NCBI RefSeq assembly: GCF_002906165.1
Contig: NZ_PPCN01000005.1
Location: 248,001-312,000, forward strand
DNA from: Roseibium marinum
GTDB lineage: Bacteria > Pseudomonadota > Alphaproteobacteria > Rhizobiales > Stappiaceae
Direction: 5' to 3'
Length of the DNA stretch: 64,000 bases
Part shown: positions 7,260-16,955 of the stretch, piece by piece
Layout: each line of letters opens with the position of its first letter
How positions within the stretch are numbered: position 1 is the stretch's first letter
Program-made: the position numbers and the translations under genes
Notes under the pieces: generated by a model
What the model saw: only the letters and a program-made list of their open reading frames with translations
What the model was told of the DNA's origin: nothing
Database searches by the model: none

Positions 7260-8696
7260 TCAAATCCCACCCTGTCCGTCACTGCCGACAAAGGCAATCC
7301 GCAACAGGTTGGTGGATCCCGGGGTGCCGAAGGGCACGCCGGCGGTGACTATGATCCGCTGGCCCGGCTTGGCATATTCTTCCAGATAGGAGATGCGGCA
7401 GGCACGGTCGATCATGTCCTCCTCGTTGGCGGCATCCTCACTGACAACGCAGTGAAGGCCCCAGGCGAGTGACAGCCGGCGGGCGGTTGCCAGAACGGGA
7501 GAGAGCACGATCACGGGGCAAGCGGGGCGCTCGCGGGCCGCGCGAAGACCAGTGGCGCCCGAAGTGGTGTAGCAGACGACCGCAGCCAGGTTGAGCGTTT
7601 CGGCGATCTGCCGCGCCGCCGCGGAAATCGCATCCGCCCCCGTGGCTTCCGGCTCGGTCCGCTGCGCATAGATGATGTTTTGATAATTCGCGTCCTGTTC
7701 CACCTCATTGGCGATCTTGTCCATCGTGGAAACGGCTTCGATGGGAAAGTTGCCGGCGGCGGATTCGGCGGACAGCATGACCGCATCGGCCCCCTCGAAC
7801 ACGGCGGTCGCGACGTCGGAGACTTCCGCGCGGGTCGGAACCGGCGAGGAGATCATGGATTCGAGCATCTGCGTTGCCACCACAACGGGCTTGCCGGCAC
7901 GGCGGCAGGCGCGGGTAATGCGTTTCTGCAGGCCGGGGACCTGTTCCAGAGGCATTTCCACGCCAAGGTCGCCGCGGGCCACCATGATGGCGTCGGAGAG
8001 TTCGATGATTTCGTCCAGGCGACCGATAGCCTGAGGTTTTTCGATCTTGGCGAGGACACCGGCGCGGCCGCGGGTGATCTTGCGCACTTCGGCAAGGTCG
8101 TCCGGACGCTGCACGAAGGACAGGGCAATCCAGTCGACATTCTGATCCAGCGCCGCGATGAGATCCTTGTGATCCTTCTCCGTCATCGCGCTGGTGGCGA
8201 TTTCGGAATCCGGGACGCTGACGCCCTTGCGGTCGGACAGCTTGCCGCCGACGATCACTTCCGTGACGGCGCTGGTAGCGCTGGCTTCGACGACCTTGAG
8301 CTGAATCTTGCCGTCATCCAGCAGCAGCCGGTGACCCGGTTCAAGAGCCTGCAGGATTTCCGGATGAGGAAGGTGAACCCGGTTGACATCGCCGCCGGAG
8401 GTGTCGGCATCCAGGGTGAAGGACGCACCGTTCTCCAGCATGACCGGGCCGTTGGAGAAGGTTCCCACCCGCAGTTTGGGACCCTGAAGATCGGCCAGAA
8501 TGCCGATTGGCCGTCCTATTTTTTCCTCGACAGAACGGATGCGTTCAACAAGCATCTTCAGACGATCATGATCTGTATGGCTCATGTTGATGCGAAACAC
8601 ATCAGCACCGGCCCGGTACAGTTTTTCGATGATGTCTTGTTCTGAGGAAGAGGGGCCGAGAGTTGCCAGAATTTTAACTCGCCGGTTACGCCTCAT
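7260..8696 (-). CDS. pyk: Pyruvate kinase
   Basis: The 478-residue protein is a full-length pyruvate kinase, which transfers phosphate from phosphoenolpyruvate to ADP as the last step of glycolysis. It starts VKILATLGPSS and contains FRINMSH, the substrate and Mg-binding MVARGDLGVEMPLEQVP and KPVVVATQMLESM. The C-terminal regulatory domain carries TTSGATGLRAARERP. It forms an operon with the upstream DUF1036 gene, whose stop overlaps this start by ATGA, indicating translational coupling. The convergent terminator at 7210-7240 ends the transcript. Confidence 0.96.
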   Translation of the reverse strand: MRRNRRVKILATLGPSSSEQDIIEKLYRAGADVFRINMSHTDHDRLKMLVERIRSVEEKIGRPIGILADLQGPKLRVGTFSNGPVMLENGASFTLDADTSGGDVNRVHLPHPEILQALEPGHRLLLDDGKIQLKVVEASATSAVTEVIVGGKLSDRKGVSVPDSEIATSAMTEKDHKDLIAALDQNVDWIALSFVQRPDDLAEVRKITRGRAGVLAKIEKPQAIGRLDEIIELSDAIMVARGDLGVEMPLEQVPGLQKRITRACRRAGKPVVVATQMLESMISSPVPTRAEVSDVATAVFEGADAVMLSAESAAGNFPIEAVSTMDKIANEVEQDANYQNIIYAQRTEPEATGADAISAAARQIAETLNLAAVVCYTTSGATGLRAARERPACPVIVLSPVLATARRLSLAWGLHCVVSEDAANEEDMIDRACRISYLEEYAKPGQRIIVTAGVPFGTPGSTNLLRIAFVGSDGQGGI

Positions 8697-9181
8697 CGCC
8701 CACCTGTTCCCTGTTGCACGGGTTCGGTCAGCTGAACTGTCCAGCTGCTCTGTTCACCCGTGTCGATTTCAAAAAAGCCTGTCCGCTCAAAGCCACGGGC
8801 CACACAGTCTTCGATTCCGCGAATGGTGAATTCCTTCTCCCGGGTGCACATGAACGCCCGGCCTCCCCATTCACCGAATTGGTCATAATCAACTGCGTAG
8901 ATGTAATAGTATCGTGACACCAATGCGCCCGGTACCAGCGTTTCACAGGAATTGGAGGAAAGATTCCACCACCCTTCGGTGACCCAGTCGGTCTTGTCCT
9001 TGTAGCCGATGGCCACGCCAACCTGACTGTCGGTCTTGTTGCAGAGCCGCAGGTCAGCCTTCGCTTCGTCGCTGGTTGCCGGGAGAAACAGCAGGGCAAG
9101 AAGAGCGGCACAGACAGTTTTCAGGGGCGCGCCGATACGTGCCCGAGACCCATCCTGGTTCCGTTCCCCAACCTCAAACAT
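8693..9181 (-). CDS. DUF1036 exported protein
   Basis: The protein has a hydrophobic export segment (VCAALLALLFLPATSDEAKA) and then the DUF1036 domain: DLRLCNKTDSQVGVAIGY, EGWWNLSSNSCETLV, GRAFMCTREKEFTI and CVARGFERTGFFEIDTG. Several cysteines suggest disulfides in the periplasm. The function is unknown. Its stop overlaps the pyk start (ATGA), an arrangement I recall from other Rhizobiales. The start is uncertain: ATG at 9181 is used, 9214 and 9304 are possible, and none has a strong ribosome site. A TTGCCA-16-TATAAG promoter lies at 9402-9429. Confidence 0.8.
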   Translation of the reverse strand: MFEVGERNQDGSRARIGAPLKTVCAALLALLFLPATSDEAKADLRLCNKTDSQVGVAIGYKDKTDWVTEGWWNLSSNSCETLVPGALVSRYYYIYAVDYDQFGEWGGRAFMCTREKEFTIRGIEDCVARGFERTGFFEIDTGEQSSWTVQLTEPVQQGTGGR

Positions 9182-9592
9182 ATGCAGTCGTTCACTTTGC
9201 TGCTTTACAGACATTCGCTTTTTGCGTTGACGAGGAGTGCTTGTCAACGTCGTTAACAGGATCAGGAGTGCTTTCGCCCAATCTTGACACTGGAAACCGC
9301 CCACCCACTTCTGCCTCGAGGTGCGATCTCCCTCTATGGGGTCAGAAATGGGGCGGTAACATGACCGGAGCTTCCGTGTTAGAATTTAGCCGTCGATAAA
9401 CCTTATACAGGCTGGTCCGCACTTGGCAAAACTGCCTGTAAATCCAAGGCTCAATCTCTGGTCGAACCGATATTCGCGCACTGCGAATCACCGATCAGAT
9501 TCTGCCTGATGCGGCTTGGTTCCAGCGACGGTTTGCCGTAAACCTGTCGGCCTGTACCTTCGCATGTCCAGTGACTTTCCACGAAGCGAGAA
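9182..9592. other. Intergenic region between DUF1036 and FGase copy 2
   Basis: No gene is supported here apart from possible N-terminal extensions of DUF1036. It holds the minus-strand promoter at 9402-9429, implying a DUF1036-pyk leader of roughly 200 nt, and presumably the promoter of the FGase gene at 9593. Confidence 0.5.
9402..9429 (-). promoter_or_regulatory. Candidate sigma-70 promoter of DUF1036-pyk
   Basis: On the minus strand TTGCCA (9429-9424), a 16-base spacer and TATAAG (9407-9402) give a good housekeeping promoter match. Confidence 0.5.
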
Positions 9593-10402
9593 ATGACAAA
9601 ATCAGCAGCCGCGGCCGGAGAGGCCTTTCAGCCGACGGAATATATCGATGGCGACCTCGGTTCGGGTATCCTGCTCCTGTGCGATCACGCCTGCAACGCG
9701 GTGCCCCCCGGCTACGGGAACCTCGGTGTTCCGCCCGAGCAGTTCGAACGCCATATCGGTTACGATATCGGTGCGCGCGCGGTCACGCTCGAACTGGCCA
9801 GGCGGCTTGGCGTTCCTGCCTGCCTGACGAGTTTTTCCCGTCTGCTGATCGATCCGAATCGCGGCGATGACGATCCGACGCTGATCATGCGCCTGTCGGA
9901 TGGAGCCGTCGTCCCCGGCAATGCCGCGGTGGATGCCGCCGAGCGCTCCCGCAGGATCGAGAGATTTCATCGCCCCTATCACCAGCTGATCGCGCGCACA
10001 CTCGATGCGATGCTGGAAAAGGCCCCGCCCCCGGTGATCTTTTCGATCCACAGTTTCACGCCGGTGTGGCGCGGTGTGCCGCGGCCCTGGCATGTCACGG
10101 TTCTCTGGGACAGCGATCCGCGGGCCGTCGAGCCGCTGCTGGAGGGGCTGCGGGCGCAGGACGGGCTGATCGTCGGAGACAACGAGCCCTATGACGGTGC
10201 TCTCAAAAACGACACAATGTACCAGCACGCAACGCTGCGGGGATTGGCTCAGGCGTTACTCGAGCTGCGTCAGGATCTTATCGCCGATACGGCCGGCGCA
10301 CAGGAATGGGCGGACCGTCTGGAGCCTGTCCTGAGAGATATCGCCCGGTTGCCGGATTGCCGGCAGACCCGGTATTTCAAATCACGCTGCGACAGCGACT
10401 GA
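9593..10402 (+). CDS. N-formylglutamate amidohydrolase family protein (copy 2)
   Basis: This 269-residue member of the FGase family has GILLLCDHACNAVPPGYG near the N-terminus, GYDIGARAVT, FSRLLIDPNR, VIFSIHSFTPVW and VGDNEPYDG. It is clearly diverged from copy 1 at 4065-4955, so the two probably differ in substrate. The family removes formyl or related acyl groups from amino acids in the cytosol. It is followed closely by the DUF1244 gene, with which it may be cotranscribed, and then by gapR. Confidence 0.85.
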   Translation: MTKSAAAAGEAFQPTEYIDGDLGSGILLLCDHACNAVPPGYGNLGVPPEQFERHIGYDIGARAVTLELARRLGVPACLTSFSRLLIDPNRGDDDPTLIMRLSDGAVVPGNAAVDAAERSRRIERFHRPYHQLIARTLDAMLEKAPPPVIFSIHSFTPVWRGVPRPWHVTVLWDSDPRAVEPLLEGLRAQDGLIVGDNEPYDGALKNDTMYQHATLRGLAQALLELRQDLIADTAGAQEWADRLEPVLRDIARLPDCRQTRYFKSRCDSD

Positions 10403-10435
10403 GTGCGCGCAGCCCCGTTGCGGCAAAGGGAGTTC

Positions 10436-10738
10436 ATGAGTATGGACGAGCAGACCAGAGTGGAATTGGAAGCGGCGGTGTTCAGACGTCTTGTGGAGCA
10501 CCTTCGTGGCCGCACGGATGTGCAGAATATCGATCTGATGAACCTGGCGGGGTTCTGCCGGAACTGTCTGTCCAACTGGTATCAGGAGGCTGCCGAGGAA
10601 AAGGGGTTGGAAATGGACAAGGCCGAGGCGCGCGAAGTCGTTTATGGCATGCCCTATGACGACTGGAAGACGAAATATCAGGCGGAAGCCTCAGCGGACC
10701 AGAAGGCGGCGTTCGATAAAAACAAACCGCAGCATTAG
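10436..10738 (+). CDS. DUF1244 family protein
   Basis: The 100-residue protein matches DUF1244 throughout: a helical N-terminus (VELEAAVFRRLVEHLRGR), the signature NLAGFCRNCLSNWYQEAAEE with a CxxC pair, and YGMPYDDWKTKYQ. The function is not established; it is a small soluble helical protein. The ATG at 10436 follows AAAGGGAG. It sits 33 bases after FGase copy 2 and 174 bases before gapR. Confidence 0.88.
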   Translation: MSMDEQTRVELEAAVFRRLVEHLRGRTDVQNIDLMNLAGFCRNCLSNWYQEAAEEKGLEMDKAEAREVVYGMPYDDWKTKYQAEASADQKAAFDKNKPQH

Positions 10739-10912
10739 ATCCGTGACCCGGTTACGGACCAAAGGCAATCAGGGTTTTGCACCGGCATTGCTTGACGGCT
10801 ATGCACAAGTCTGGCACGGCACGGTCGGATTTTAGAGCGGCCCGGGATTCGCAACCGAACCGGGTCGTCAATTTCAACAAACCGAAAAGACGACTAAAGG
10901 AGAACTGAATTC

Positions 10913-11179
10913 ATGTCCGATCCGGGTGGAGTGGCAGCCGATCAGCTGCGGGCATTCGTGGAACGCATCGAGCGCCTTGAAGAAGAAAAGAAGGTCATCT
11001 CCGATGACATCAAGGACGTCTATGCCGAGGCAAAGGGCAACGGCTACGACGTGAAAATCCTGCGCAAGGTTGTTTCGCTGCGGAAAAAGCAGCCGCACGA
11101 GCGTGAGGAAGAAGAAGCGGTTCTGGATCTTTACATGCATGCGCTCGGCATGGCTGCTCAGGCACCGTCCGAAGGCTGA
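10913..11179 (+). CDS. gapR: GapR, nucleoid-associated DNA-binding protein (DUF2312)
   Basis: The 88-residue protein contains the DUF2312 signature ([35 protein letters not shown] and [10 protein letters not shown]) and is the length of Caulobacter GapR. GapR forms a dimer of dimers that encircles overtwisted AT-rich DNA ahead of polymerases and stimulates gyrase and topoisomerase IV. It is needed for chromosome structure and cell-cycle progress. AAAGGAGAACTG before the ATG is a strong ribosome site, and a terminator follows immediately. Confidence 0.95.
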   Translation: MSDPGGVAADQLRAFVERIERLEEEKKVISDDIKDVYAEAKGNGYDVKILRKVVSLRKKQPHEREEEEAVLDLYMHALGMAAQAPSEG

Positions 11180-11202
11180 TTTGCTCAAGAGTGAACAGAC
11201 GA

Positions 11203-11233
11203 AAAAGAGCGGCACAATGGCCGCTCTTTTTTT
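11203..11233 (+). terminator. Rho-independent terminator after gapR
   Basis: AAGAGCGGC (11205-11213), loop ACAATG and GCCGCTCTT (11220-11228) are followed by a T-run. The A-run on the left lets it also serve the convergent DUF882 gene. Confidence 0.9.
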
Positions 11234-11251
11234 GTTCGTTTCAGGCAGGTG

Positions 11252-13069
11252 TCAGCGTGCGAACCGGACGGGCAGAACCACGATGGCAGGGCCCTCGAAC
11301 CTGTCGGTGCGCAGGCCGGCATAGGGATCGCGCTCGAAGCTTGCGTCAACGAAGCGGTTGCCGGGCATCATGACATTTTCAAGTTGCCGCTGGTTGGGAT
11401 GGCTCAGCGCCGCAAAGGCCTGATGGCGCGTGGTGCCCGCACCCGACAGCAGCGTCGCCGCGGACTTGTCCGGCAGGCTGGCAAATCCGGCAAGCGGATC
11501 GATGATCTGATCCTTGGGGATGCGTCCGGAAACGGACGGCTGCTTCCGCCCGCCTGTCGCGGGCGCTGCCGGACCGGCGCGGCTTTCGGACCTTTGCTGC
11601 GGCACGCTTGCGGACGGCCGCAGCGAGCGGCTCAGGCTCTGGGGCGCCGCGCTCGCTGAGGCATAGGCGAGGGTGGTTTCAGGACGTGGTGCCGGCGAGG
11701 GAGAGGGGACCGATCCCGTTGCCGCAGCAATCGCCGCCACCGGATCGGAGGCGGGAACGGTTTCGGAAAGGCCGAGAGTTTCAGCCGCAGCCCTGGCCGC
11801 GTTGCTCAGGCCGGTATTTGGCTTTTGAACCGGGGCACGGGCAACCTGAAACCGCGTATCGATCACTTCCCTGGTGGAAGCCGGCTGGCCCGAGTCCAAT
11901 GCGAACCGTTGTGCGTCGAGAGTATTCGGCGAAGGTGCGGCGGGCGCGGGAGCCGAGGGAGCGAGGGAAGCCACTGGTGTCTCGGTATCCGGCTTCAGGA
12001 CCGGTTCAGCACTGGCCACGACGATCGGCTGGTCTTGCTGAACGGGTGTTGCCGGCTCGCTCTCAAGCACTTTGCGGGTCGGGACGGGCGGATTTTTCAG
12101 GACCGGCGAGGCCTCCGCGGTCAAGGGCGCGGGGGGGGTATTGCCGACCGCGCCCGGGCGCTGGTTCTGCTCACCGCGGTTGTTGCCGCCGAACAGGCTC
12201 GCGAACAGGTTTCCACCAGCTGCGGGCTTGTCGTCGTTGGCGGCGGCCACCGGGATCGGCGTACCGGGCTTGGTCAGGCTCTGATCCCGGGTACTGGCGG
12301 GACGGCTGTTGGAAGCCGGTCGATCGTTCGAGGCGACAATTGTCGGCCGCGACGAGCTGCGGCCACCGGACCGGGATTCGGCAAGGGCAACCTTGTAGCC
12401 GCTCATCGGCTTGCCGTCGGAAGGGATGTGCAGGGTCTTGCCATCCGGGAAAACCTTGGCGAGCTGCGAGCGGCTCATGCGCGGCCAGTGGCGGATATTG
12501 CCCGTATCCATGTGGACGAAAGGCGAACCCGAGCGCGGATAATAACCGACGCCGCCCACTTCCTTGCGCAGGCCGGTTGCCCGCAGCGTGGCGAGATTGA
12601 CCCCGGGAATGTAGAAGTCCATTGCCTTGCCGAGCGTGTGCTGGCTGTTTTTCGCAACGCCGGAAGACCGCTTGCGCAGCATGTTGTTGGTTGCCGGAGA
12701 GCGGTAACTGGAGACGACGTTGATGGGTTCGCGCGCGCGAACGTTCTGATAGACCTCCCAGACCAGATCCAGAAGCTCCGGATCCATCTTGATGATCTCG
12801 TTGCGCCGCCAGTCCCGCAGGAAGCGGTTGGCCTCGCGCAGGCCTTCGGGCAGGTAGCGGCCGTTTTTCTTGAAGGTGATCGAAACACGCTCTTTTGTAT
12901 GCGTGTTGTAAAGCTTCAGCGTACGGGTTTCCGCTTGCGCGGCACCCGTGAGGAAAGCACACACAACTGCCAGCGCGCCGGCCGCCGTAGCCGCGTTCTT
13001 CAGCCAGTTGACGGCGTTGAAATCAAACAACCGTTTACGCAATATCTGTCTCGCCGTTTTTGATGGCAT
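11252..13069 (-). CDS. DUF882 / peptidase M15-like exported protein
   Basis: The 605-residue protein has a membrane signal segment (AAGALAVVCAFLTGAAQAE). A DUF882/M15 domain follows at about residues 45-200: VVSSYRSPATNNMLRKRS, SQHTLGKAMDFYIPG and SGSPFVHMDTGNIRHWP. Its His and Asp residues (SQHTLGKAMD, FVHMD) are the zinc ligands of LAS-type peptidases, so cleavage of peptidoglycan peptides in the periplasm is plausible. The remaining 400 residues are Pro/Ala/Ser-rich and probably disordered. The ATG at 13069 is preferred over the in-frame GTG at 13102. It is longer than the usual 180-250-residue YcbK proteins because of this tail. Confidence 0.82.
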   Translation of the reverse strand: MPSKTARQILRKRLFDFNAVNWLKNAATAAGALAVVCAFLTGAAQAETRTLKLYNTHTKERVSITFKKNGRYLPEGLREANRFLRDWRRNEIIKMDPELLDLVWEVYQNVRAREPINVVSSYRSPATNNMLRKRSSGVAKNSQHTLGKAMDFYIPGVNLATLRATGLRKEVGGVGYYPRSGSPFVHMDTGNIRHWPRMSRSQLAKVFPDGKTLHIPSDGKPMSGYKVALAESRSGGRSSSRPTIVASNDRPASNSRPASTRDQSLTKPGTPIPVAAANDDKPAAGGNLFASLFGGNNRGEQNQRPGAVGNTPPAPLTAEASPVLKNPPVPTRKVLESEPATPVQQDQPIVVASAEPVLKPDTETPVASLAPSAPAPAAPSPNTLDAQRFALDSGQPASTREVIDTRFQVARAPVQKPNTGLSNAARAAAETLGLSETVPASDPVAAIAAATGSVPSPSPAPRPETTLAYASASAAPQSLSRSLRPSASVPQQRSESRAGPAAPATGGRKQPSVSGRIPKDQIIDPLAGFASLPDKSAATLLSGAGTTRHQAFAALSHPNQRQLENVMMPGNRFVDASFERDPYAGLRTDRFEGPAIVVLPVRFAR

Positions 13070-13352
13070 CACCCATCCCGTGCTCCCCAGCAGGAGCTCC
13101 ACATTAGCCGCAGCAAGTTAAGAAGTTTTTACCCTAATTTCATCTGCGCGATAATCGTTGCTGAATTGCAACGGCGCAACAGGAAATTCGATAATAAGCC
13201 CTCCGCAGATCTGCATATCGGCAGAATGCGTCAAAAAATCGTCCGAATTCCGGTGAAGCGGCCGCGGAGGCAGCCTGGCGGGAGCTTGAAGGCATTCCCG
13301 GGAGCCCTCCTGGAAGGCCGGACACTGGTCTCCCGGTGCTTTTCCGCCGATT

Positions 13353-14918
13353 TCAGGCGGCGGCGTCCTCGCCGCCTTCCTCCAGGCCATATTCCTTCAG
13401 CTTGCGGTAGAGCGTCGAACGGCCGATCCCAAGGCGCTTGGCGACTTCCGTCATGCGGCCCGAGTAGTGGTTGATGGCGGTGCGAATCAGTTCTTCCTCG
13501 ATGTCGGCGAGCTTGCGCACATGGCCGTCCTGATCGAGATTGCGCATGAACCCGAAGGGGGCAGCCTGTTCGAAGCCGGCTCGGGGGGCGGGATGCGCTG
13601 CAGGATCCAGCGGTCTTGCCAGAACGGACGCCGAAGGAACGGCGGCAGGAACCGGCGCTTCGGCAATGCCCGCGAAACCGGCGGGGGCAGAGCCAGACGC
13701 AGGAGACGGGACGGCCGGCTGATCGACGGCGGCGGCGACCTGGGGGAAATCGTGCGCCGTCAGTTGAGCGCCGTCACACAGGACAACGGCCCGGAAGACG
13801 GCATTTTCCAGTTGCCGGATGTTGCCCGGCCAGTGATAGGCCTGAAGCATGGCGAGTGTATCGGCGCTCACACCGGCCACCTGGGGCTTGCGTTCCTCCG
13901 CGGCGAACCTTGCCAGGAAATGGCGCGTCAGGGCGGGAATATCCTCACGCCGGTCGCGCAGCGGCGGTATCCAGATCGGAAAGACGTTGAGACGGTAATA
14001 AAGATCCTCGCGGAACGCGCCATCCTTGACCTGATCGATCAGGCGGCGGTTGGTCGCGGAAATCAGCCGGAAGTCCACCTTGACCGGACGCCGGGCGCCG
14101 ATCGGGTCGATCTCGCCTTCCTGGATGGCGCGCAGCAGCTTGACCTGAACCTCCTGCGGCAGTTCGCCGACCTCGTCGAGGAAGAGCGTGCCGCCATGGG
14201 CTTCCTGGAACTTGCCGACATGCTTGTCGACGGCGCCGGTGAAAGCGCCCTTCTCGTGGCCGAAAAGGATCGATTCTACGAGGTTTTCCGGGATGGCGCC
14301 GCAATTCACCGTCACCAGGGGTTTGGATTTCCGGTCGCTTGAGCCCTGGATGGCGCTGGCGATCATCTCCTTGCCGACACCGCTTTCCCCCTCGATCAGG
14401 ATGGGAATATTCGAGGCGGCGGCGCGTTTGCCGAGATTGATCACCCGTTCCATGGCAGGGGAATGGGTGATGATGTCCGCGAAAGTGAGCGTGCCGGAAG
14501 CCTGCTTGCGGAAACGGGTGATCTCGTCCTCGAGCGCCGACGTCTTCAGCAGATTGCGGATCGAGACGTTGAGCCGCTCCGGCGCAACCGGCTTGACGGC
14601 AAAGTCCTGGGCGCCGGCATTCATCACGCTGACGACGGTATCGATGCCGCCATGGGCCGTCTGGACGATGACCGGCGTGGCGATCCTGTCGCCGCGCAGG
14701 CGCTGCAGGACACCGAGGCCGTCGAGTTCCGGCATGACCATGTCCAGAATGATCAGGTCGATTTCGCTTGCTTCCGGCCCCGTCATGATACGCACGGCTT
14801 CCGCGCCGTTTTCCGCGGTCTTGAACCGGTAGCCGAATTTCACAACGGCTTCCTGAAGCAATCTCCGCTGGATCGGATCATCGTCTACAATAAGAATTTT
14901 ACCGTTGATTGCTTGCAT
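13353..14918 (-). CDS. NtrC-family sigma-54-dependent response regulator
   Basis: The protein has a receiver domain ([12 protein letters not shown]; acceptor Asp in [13 protein letters not shown]), an AAA+ domain (Walker A GESGVGKE; the sigma-54 contact loop GAFTGA in [11 protein letters not shown]; Walker [13 protein letters not shown]) and a Fis-type HTH at the C-terminus ([19 protein letters not shown]). A Pro/Ala-rich linker of about 80 residues separates the AAA+ and HTH parts. It would activate RpoN promoters when phosphorylated. No histidine kinase gene lies beside it, so its partner is unknown. The ATG at 14918 is used; 14960 is an alternative. Confidence 0.92.
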   Translation of the reverse strand: MQAINGKILIVDDDPIQRRLLQEAVVKFGYRFKTAENGAEAVRIMTGPEASEIDLIILDMVMPELDGLGVLQRLRGDRIATPVIVQTAHGGIDTVVSVMNAGAQDFAVKPVAPERLNVSIRNLLKTSALEDEITRFRKQASGTLTFADIITHSPAMERVINLGKRAAASNIPILIEGESGVGKEMIASAIQGSSDRKSKPLVTVNCGAIPENLVESILFGHEKGAFTGAVDKHVGKFQEAHGGTLFLDEVGELPQEVQVKLLRAIQEGEIDPIGARRPVKVDFRLISATNRRLIDQVKDGAFREDLYYRLNVFPIWIPPLRDRREDIPALTRHFLARFAAEERKPQVAGVSADTLAMLQAYHWPGNIRQLENAVFRAVVLCDGAQLTAHDFPQVAAAVDQPAVPSPASGSAPAGFAGIAEAPVPAAVPSASVLARPLDPAAHPAPRAGFEQAAPFGFMRNLDQDGHVRKLADIEEELIRTAINHYSGRMTEVAKRLGIGRSTLYRKLKEYGLEEGGEDAAA

Positions 14919-15106
14919 TTGCCGGCCGGACCCGTCCTGATTTGTCTCGTTTCGAACCATTCTGGTCGCAATTGGGTAAACAAATCGTCCAGGGCGAGGC
15001 AAAAAAGTTTGGCATTTGCGATTGCGGGGCGGTGTTGGCCCGGCCTACTAGTTCTGTAGCTGAAATACCCAAGCCTCGCCAAGGCGACCGTTTACCGGAG
15101 TAAGAA

Positions 15107-16936
15107 ATGCCGAAGATGCCGCACCCCGTTTTTGCGCCTCAGTCTTCTTCGTCCGCCGAACTCGGACATCTGCCCGAATGGGATCTGACGGATCTTTATC
15201 CGGCTCTGGATGCACCGGAGGTAGCCGCGGACCTGAAAGAGAGCCTGGACCGGTCGAAAACCTTCGAGACCTCCTACAAGGGCCGCCTCGCCGAAATGGC
15301 GCGGGACAACGTGGCGGCGCTCGTCACCGCGATCCGCGCCTATGAGGAACTGGAAGATCTCATGGGCCGGCTGGTCTCCTTCGCGGGGCTGGTCTACGCG
15401 GAGAACACCATCGATCCGGCGTCGCAGAAATTCTACGGCGACGTGCAGGAACAGATCACCACGGCCAGTTCTCATCTCCTGTTCTTCACGCTGGAGCTGA
15501 ACAAGATCGACGACGCTGTGATGGATGCCGCCCTTCAGGACCCGCATCTTGGCCACTATCGTCCGTGGATCGAGGACCTGCGCAAGGGCAAGCCCTATCA
15601 GCTTGAGGACCGGGTCGAACAGCTTTTCCACGAAAAATCGGTCACCGGGGCAGGCGCCTGGAACCGTCTCTTCGACGAGACCATGGCATCGCTGAAATTC
15701 AATGTCGACGGCGAGGAACTCGCCATCGAACAGACGCTCAACCTGCTTGTCGATCCGGCACCGGAAAAGCGCCAGATTGCTTCGCAGGCGCTGACGACGA
15801 CCTTCAAGGAGAACCTGAGGACCTTCACGCTCATCACCAACACGCTTGCCAAGGACAAGGAGATTTCCGACCGCTGGCGGAATTTTTCCGATATCGCCGA
15901 CAGCCGCCATCTGGCGAATCGCGTGGAGCGGGAAGTGGTGGATGCCATGGTCGCCGCCGTCCGGGACGCCTATCCGCGCCTGTCGCACCGCTATTACAAG
16001 CTGAAGGCCAAATGGCTCGGCATGGATCAGCTCAATACATGGGACCGCAACGCGCCGTTGCCCGATGCCGATACGCGGATCATCCCCTGGGACGAGGCGA
16101 GAAACACGGTGTTGTCAGCCTACAGCACCTTCTCGCCCGACATGGCCGAGATCGCCGGACGCTTCTTCGACAAGGGCTGGATCGACGCGCCGGCACGGTC
16201 CGGCAAGGCGCCCGGGGCCTTCGCCCATCCGACGGTGCCGAGCGTGCATCCCTATGTGCTGGTCAATTACCAGGGCAAGATCCGCGATGTGATGACGCTG
16301 GCCCACGAACTGGGCCATGGCGTCCATCAGGTGCTTGCCGGACCCAACGGCCCGCTGATGGCGCCGACACCTCTGACGCTGGCGGAAACCGCGAGCGTCT
16401 TCGGTGAAATGCTGACGTTCAAATCCCTGCTGGCCAAGGCGGACAATCCGCAGACCCGCAAGATCATGCTGGCCTCCAAGGCCGAGGACATGATCAACAC
16501 AGTGGTCCGGCAGATCGCCTTCTATACGTTCGAGCGCAAGGTGCACACGGAACGGCGCAACGGCGAACTGACCGCCGAAAAGATCGGCGAGCTCTGGCTG
16601 TCCGTCCAGGGCGAGAGCCTCGGGCCGGCGATCAAGCTGAGCGAAGGCTATGAGTCCTTCTGGACCTATATCCCGCATTTCATCCATTCGCCGTTCTACG
16701 TCTATGCCTATGCGTTCGGCGATTGCCTGGTGAACTCGCTTTACGCGGTTTACGAGGAGGCCGAGGCAGGGTTTCAGGAGAAGTATTTCGATCTTCTGAA
16801 AGCCGGTGGCACCAAACACCATTCCGAGCTGCTCGCACCTTTCGGTCTCGATGCCACCGATCCGGACTTCTGGAAAAAGGGCCTTTCGGTGATCGAACGC
16901 ATCATCGACGAACTGGAAGAACTCGATCAGGCTTGA
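15107..16936 (+). CDS. pepF: Oligoendopeptidase F, M3B metallopeptidase
   Basis: The 609-residue cytoplasmic protein has the M3 zinc motif HELGH (His400, Glu401, His404) in LAHELGHGVHQV and the downstream third-ligand glutamate in TLAETASVFGEML. An oligopeptidase-F N-terminal domain starts with WDLTDLYP. It cleaves short peptides of roughly 7-17 residues. CCGGAGTAAGA precedes the ATG. DUF3445 follows 19 bases after the stop, so the two are probably cotranscribed. Confidence 0.94.
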   Translation: MPKMPHPVFAPQSSSSAELGHLPEWDLTDLYPALDAPEVAADLKESLDRSKTFETSYKGRLAEMARDNVAALVTAIRAYEELEDLMGRLVSFAGLVYAENTIDPASQKFYGDVQEQITTASSHLLFFTLELNKIDDAVMDAALQDPHLGHYRPWIEDLRKGKPYQLEDRVEQLFHEKSVTGAGAWNRLFDETMASLKFNVDGEELAIEQTLNLLVDPAPEKRQIASQALTTTFKENLRTFTLITNTLAKDKEISDRWRNFSDIADSRHLANRVEREVVDAMVAAVRDAYPRLSHRYYKLKAKWLGMDQLNTWDRNAPLPDADTRIIPWDEARNTVLSAYSTFSPDMAEIAGRFFDKGWIDAPARSGKAPGAFAHPTVPSVHPYVLVNYQGKIRDVMTLAHELGHGVHQVLAGPNGPLMAPTPLTLAETASVFGEMLTFKSLLAKADNPQTRKIMLASKAEDMINTVVRQIAFYTFERKVHTERRNGELTAEKIGELWLSVQGESLGPAIKLSEGYESFWTYIPHFIHSPFYVYAYAFGDCLVNSLYAVYEEAEAGFQEKYFDLLKAGGTKHHSELLAPFGLDATDPDFWKKGLSVIERIIDELEELDQA

Positions 16937-16955
16937 GACTGGACACCGGCACTGC

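Noticed and set aside
11608..13063. Long plus-strand frames of 330 and 412 codons
   Set aside because: They are shadows of the DUF882 gene in GC-rich sequence, with no ribosome sites and no domains.
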